Assembly: GCA_030144725.1 (NCBI GenBank)
Contig: JASKMD010000004.1
Coordinates: 62,001-126,000, forward strand
DNA from: Haematococcus lacustris
Taxonomy: Eukaryota; Chlorophyta; Chlorophyceae; Chlamydomonadales; Haematococcaceae
Reading direction: 5' to 3'
DNA: 64,000 nt
Shown here: positions 61,790 through 64,000 of the stretch, one piece after another
Position numbering within the stretch: position 1 is the stretch's first letter
How the letters are laid out: every line of letters starts with the position of its first letter
Program-made: the position numbers and the translations under genes
The notes under the pieces: generated by a model
Told to the model about the DNA's origin: nothing
Databases searched by the model: none
Seen by the model: the letters and a program-made list of their open reading frames with translations, nothing else

Positions 61790-63445
61790 AGCGCGCCGAC
61801 CTTGCCACGTCACCGGTCCGTCGCCGTCACCGGCAGCATTGCAGGCAGCGGCAGCGGCAACTGCGAGTATGCGGCCTCAGTCTCTCAACGCTCCTCCCGA
61901 GGCGTACCCAGCGGCGTGTAAGCCTTCCCTGTTGCTGAGCCTGCTGGACGACGTCGTCAGCCGAGCCGTGTAGCTCAATGAGGGCGAAGCGCTGTCCCTT
62001 CCCGCCGCACCTTCTCTCAAACTAACCTCCTGCACGCCTCAGCCTTGCGCACCCAGCTGGACATGCATGAATACGACCAGCTGCTGACGAGCCGCGAAGA
62101 ACGCGGAGGTTCGCGCTAAACTCGGGACAGACGCGCGCACTTAGCAGCGGGCACTACATGCGGCTGCTGACCGATGTCCGGAGGAGGCTGGGCGACTGTG
62201 CAGCCGCGGAGACGTGCAAGCAGATCAGCCCCGATACCTCAGACACCGAGGTTGCCCTACCGCTGGACTGCCTGGACCTCGCACACCACTTGATAAATAG
62301 CATCCCACGCCTGACCCCTGGCCCTTCACAGCTACTCCATCCGCTGCAGTGGCCTGGGCAGCCTGCTCTGCGGCTGACCCTGCAGCTGCAACAGCTCATT
62401 GGCTCCACCATCACCCAGCCCAAGCAGCCTCAGCCAGTCTGGCCAGGCTATTCCATGGTGTCTTGTTGCCTGGCCTCCAGCCCCTGGCCCAGCACCTGAC
62501 ACAGCTGCATATTCAACAGCTCATATGCAGCTCTACCCAATCCTCACATCCCTTGCAGCGGCACCGGGCCCGCTGCCACAACTGCAGGTGCTGACTGTGT
62601 CCAGGCAGTGCTTCCTTACCAACCCGCCCGAAGTGCCGCGCCTGTCCCCGGCTGCACACCTTGCAGCTGCCTGGGGTCACACTGTATGGTCAGGAGCATC
62701 TGGACGCTCTGCTGGCAGCCACCCAGTGCAAGACCTGACCAGCTCACGTGCAGATGCACCCTGCAGCTGGCAGCGGCTGGAGCTGACCCACTGGATCGAC
62801 TGGACCACTGCCGCCTACCTGCCCCCTCACATAGCCCCTGCTACTGGGTGGCCGTGTTGGCATGGGGGACGACGGGGATGCTGATAATGGTGATGATGGT
62901 AAGGACGGTGAAGAAGGTGGCGATCCTAGCCTCTTAGTGGCAGCTGCAGTGCACAACCTGACACAGGCCTGCAAGGTGCCTGCCTGCGAGCCTTGAGGTT
63001 GGACTGCGCCCACCGCGCATTAGTGGCGCATTATGAGGCTTTGCTGCAGCCACTGCGTTGTACGGGCTTGCAAGAGGTTGTGTTCAGTGGCATGCAGGGC
63101 GTCAGTGCAGCAGATGTCGTAGCACTGGCTGGCCTGTGCCAAGGCTGCACTCACCTTCAGTTCAGCATGTGCAGCCTGACCCCCTCCCTGAAGTTTTGGT
63201 GCTGGCTGGTTCAGCACATGCCCAGCGTCACGCACATCACCTGCTGGGCCTCGTAGGGCGTGGCAACAGCAGCCATGCTGAGGTCGCTGCAGCTCTTGGT
63301 GAAGCAGCCTTGGTCACTGATAATGGGGGTCTGCATCAAGCAACCATCAGGCCCACCCAAGCTGCCTGCATGCTGGAGGTTCAACAACCATTCACAGCCT
63401 GGCTACACGCAGCTGGCAAAGCAGCTATGGTTGCTGTGTGCTTAA
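61790..63445 (+). pseudogene. LRR-D family pseudogene, best preserved copy
   Basis: Extends over a full gene length but with repeated frame changes. Start region LLSLLDDVVSRAV then TAG (61971-61973); SLKLTSCTPQPCAP in one frame equals TFSQTNLLHASALRTQLD in another; 62158-62290 reads MRLLTDVRRRLGDCAAAETC and LDCLDLAHHLINSIPRLT; 62740-62780 holds TSSRADAPCSWQRLELT; 62993-63256 reads LRCTGLQEVVFSGMQGVSAA, CTHLQFSMCSLTPSLKFW, then TAG at 63254-63256; the same frame resumes MLRSLQLLVKQPWSLIMGV to PKLPACWRFNNHS. At least two stops and several shifts show it is dead. It differs from A-C in linker and C-terminus, so it marks a fourth lineage. Confidence 0.7.
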
Positions 63446-64000
63446 AGCTGTCGAAGTGAGAGTGGACTCGACATTGCAGGCAGGCAGGCAGGCTGAAGCG
63501 GCTGCAGCATTCTAGCGTGGCTCTTGCTTGACGGAGTTGGAACCATGCTTCAGTGCAGTGAGGGCAGACGCAAGGTGGTGCAGTATGTCCGTGGCAGCAG
63601 CATGTTACACACCCGGCATCGTTATTTGAAATTCGCGTGCATTACCATCACGCAGCTGCTGTTGCCTGCCCTTGCCCCGTCCCAGGTTGCGTCCCTGCTC
63701 TTGACACGCTACCAGGTATTGGCAGAGGGGTGTGGATATAGAGTGCAACAGGGCAGGGCGGGCTCAGCACCTGACATCTGCATCAGCAGCGGTCGGTCTA
63801 CCAGCGTGCAAAGTATCAGGAGCTCAACCCGCAGTGTGGCCAGGCTGCAATTCCTTGTTTACTGTGAGTGGCGTGCCTGGTCTGCTCCCTGCTCACATGC
63901 CGGCCATGCCTGAAGTGCTGCTGCCCTGACCCACCCTCCACTCCACTCTGCACCCAACCTCTGCCTCACCTGCTGGGCGTGCAGCTTCAGCTGACCAGCC
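63446..64000 (+). other. Unassigned, possible exons of an unrecognised gene
   Basis: A frame at 63545-63714 reads MLQCSEGRRKVVQYVRGSSM then TITQLLLPALAPSQVASLLL and TRYQ. There a plausible donor (CCAG|GTATTGG, about 63714) and an acceptor (CATCAGCAG, about 63792) would join it to RSVYQRAKYQELNPQCGQAA. This looks more like spliced coding sequence than the background, but I know no family for it. From about 63870 the sequence resembles module S text (GGCGTGCCTGGTCTGCTCCC) and runs off the window. Confidence 0.3.

Overview
This window looks like nuclear DNA of a GC-rich green alga (Chlorophyta, most likely Chlamydomonadales; the codon choice and repeats recall Haematococcus, but I cannot confirm the species). 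The evidence is eukaryotic. Introns have GT-AG ends. There are intronless genes with no bacterial ribosome sites. There are degenerate exons of a plant-type TON2/FASS (PP2A B'') subunit, remnants of a Fanzor-like (eukaryotic TnpB) protein, and pogo- and CACTA-like transposon fragments. I saw no tRNA, rRNA, CRISPR or bacterial operon.

The main theme is a lineage-specific cluster of single-exon genes, all on the + strand. They encode leucine-rich-repeat (LRR) proteins of about 560-600 residues with an N-terminal F-box-like motif. Six copies look intact: 12238-13938, 19589-21277, 24401-26209, 31188-32987, 44886-46619 and 59615-61348. Around them lie truncated, frameshifted or decayed relatives, which I group as subfamily A (starts MSQR/MSKR), B (starts MNN or MVK) and two decayed groups, C and D. 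Subfamily A genes carry a shared upstream module with a likely 5'-UTR intron, and a shared 3' module follows several of them. Subfamily B genes share a different 3' module. If the F-box reading is right, these would be substrate-recognition subunits of SCF ubiquitin ligases, but the targets are unknown.

Layout: 0-1.3 kb, transposon remnant; 1.4-2.3 kb, (GGGGT)n array; 2.5-4.6 kb, LRR-A pseudogene with a tandemly duplicated 3' end; 4.8-6.0 kb, (GGGGC)n array splitting a repeated module; 7-9.3 kb, modules plus a pogo-like fragment; 9.4-16.7 kb, LRR genes and pseudogenes plus the first Fanzor remnant; 17-24 kb, LRR genes, modules and the second Fanzor remnant; 24-34 kb, two intact LRR-A genes; 34.6-40.6 kb, a 6-kb satellite built from an 8-bp unit with higher-order structure; 41-61.4 kb, three copies of a unit in which a decayed TON2-like gene on the - strand faces away from an LRR-B gene on the + strand across a conserved intergenic region; 47.2-49.1 kb, a second, longer (GGGGC)n array; 61.4-64 kb, a decayed LRR-D gene and unassigned sequence.

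The region reads as a birth-and-death gene family with repeated segmental duplication and very long G- or C-rich tandem arrays placed within the duplicated units. Most very long reading frames here are only simple repeats that happen to lack stops, so I do not treat them as genes.
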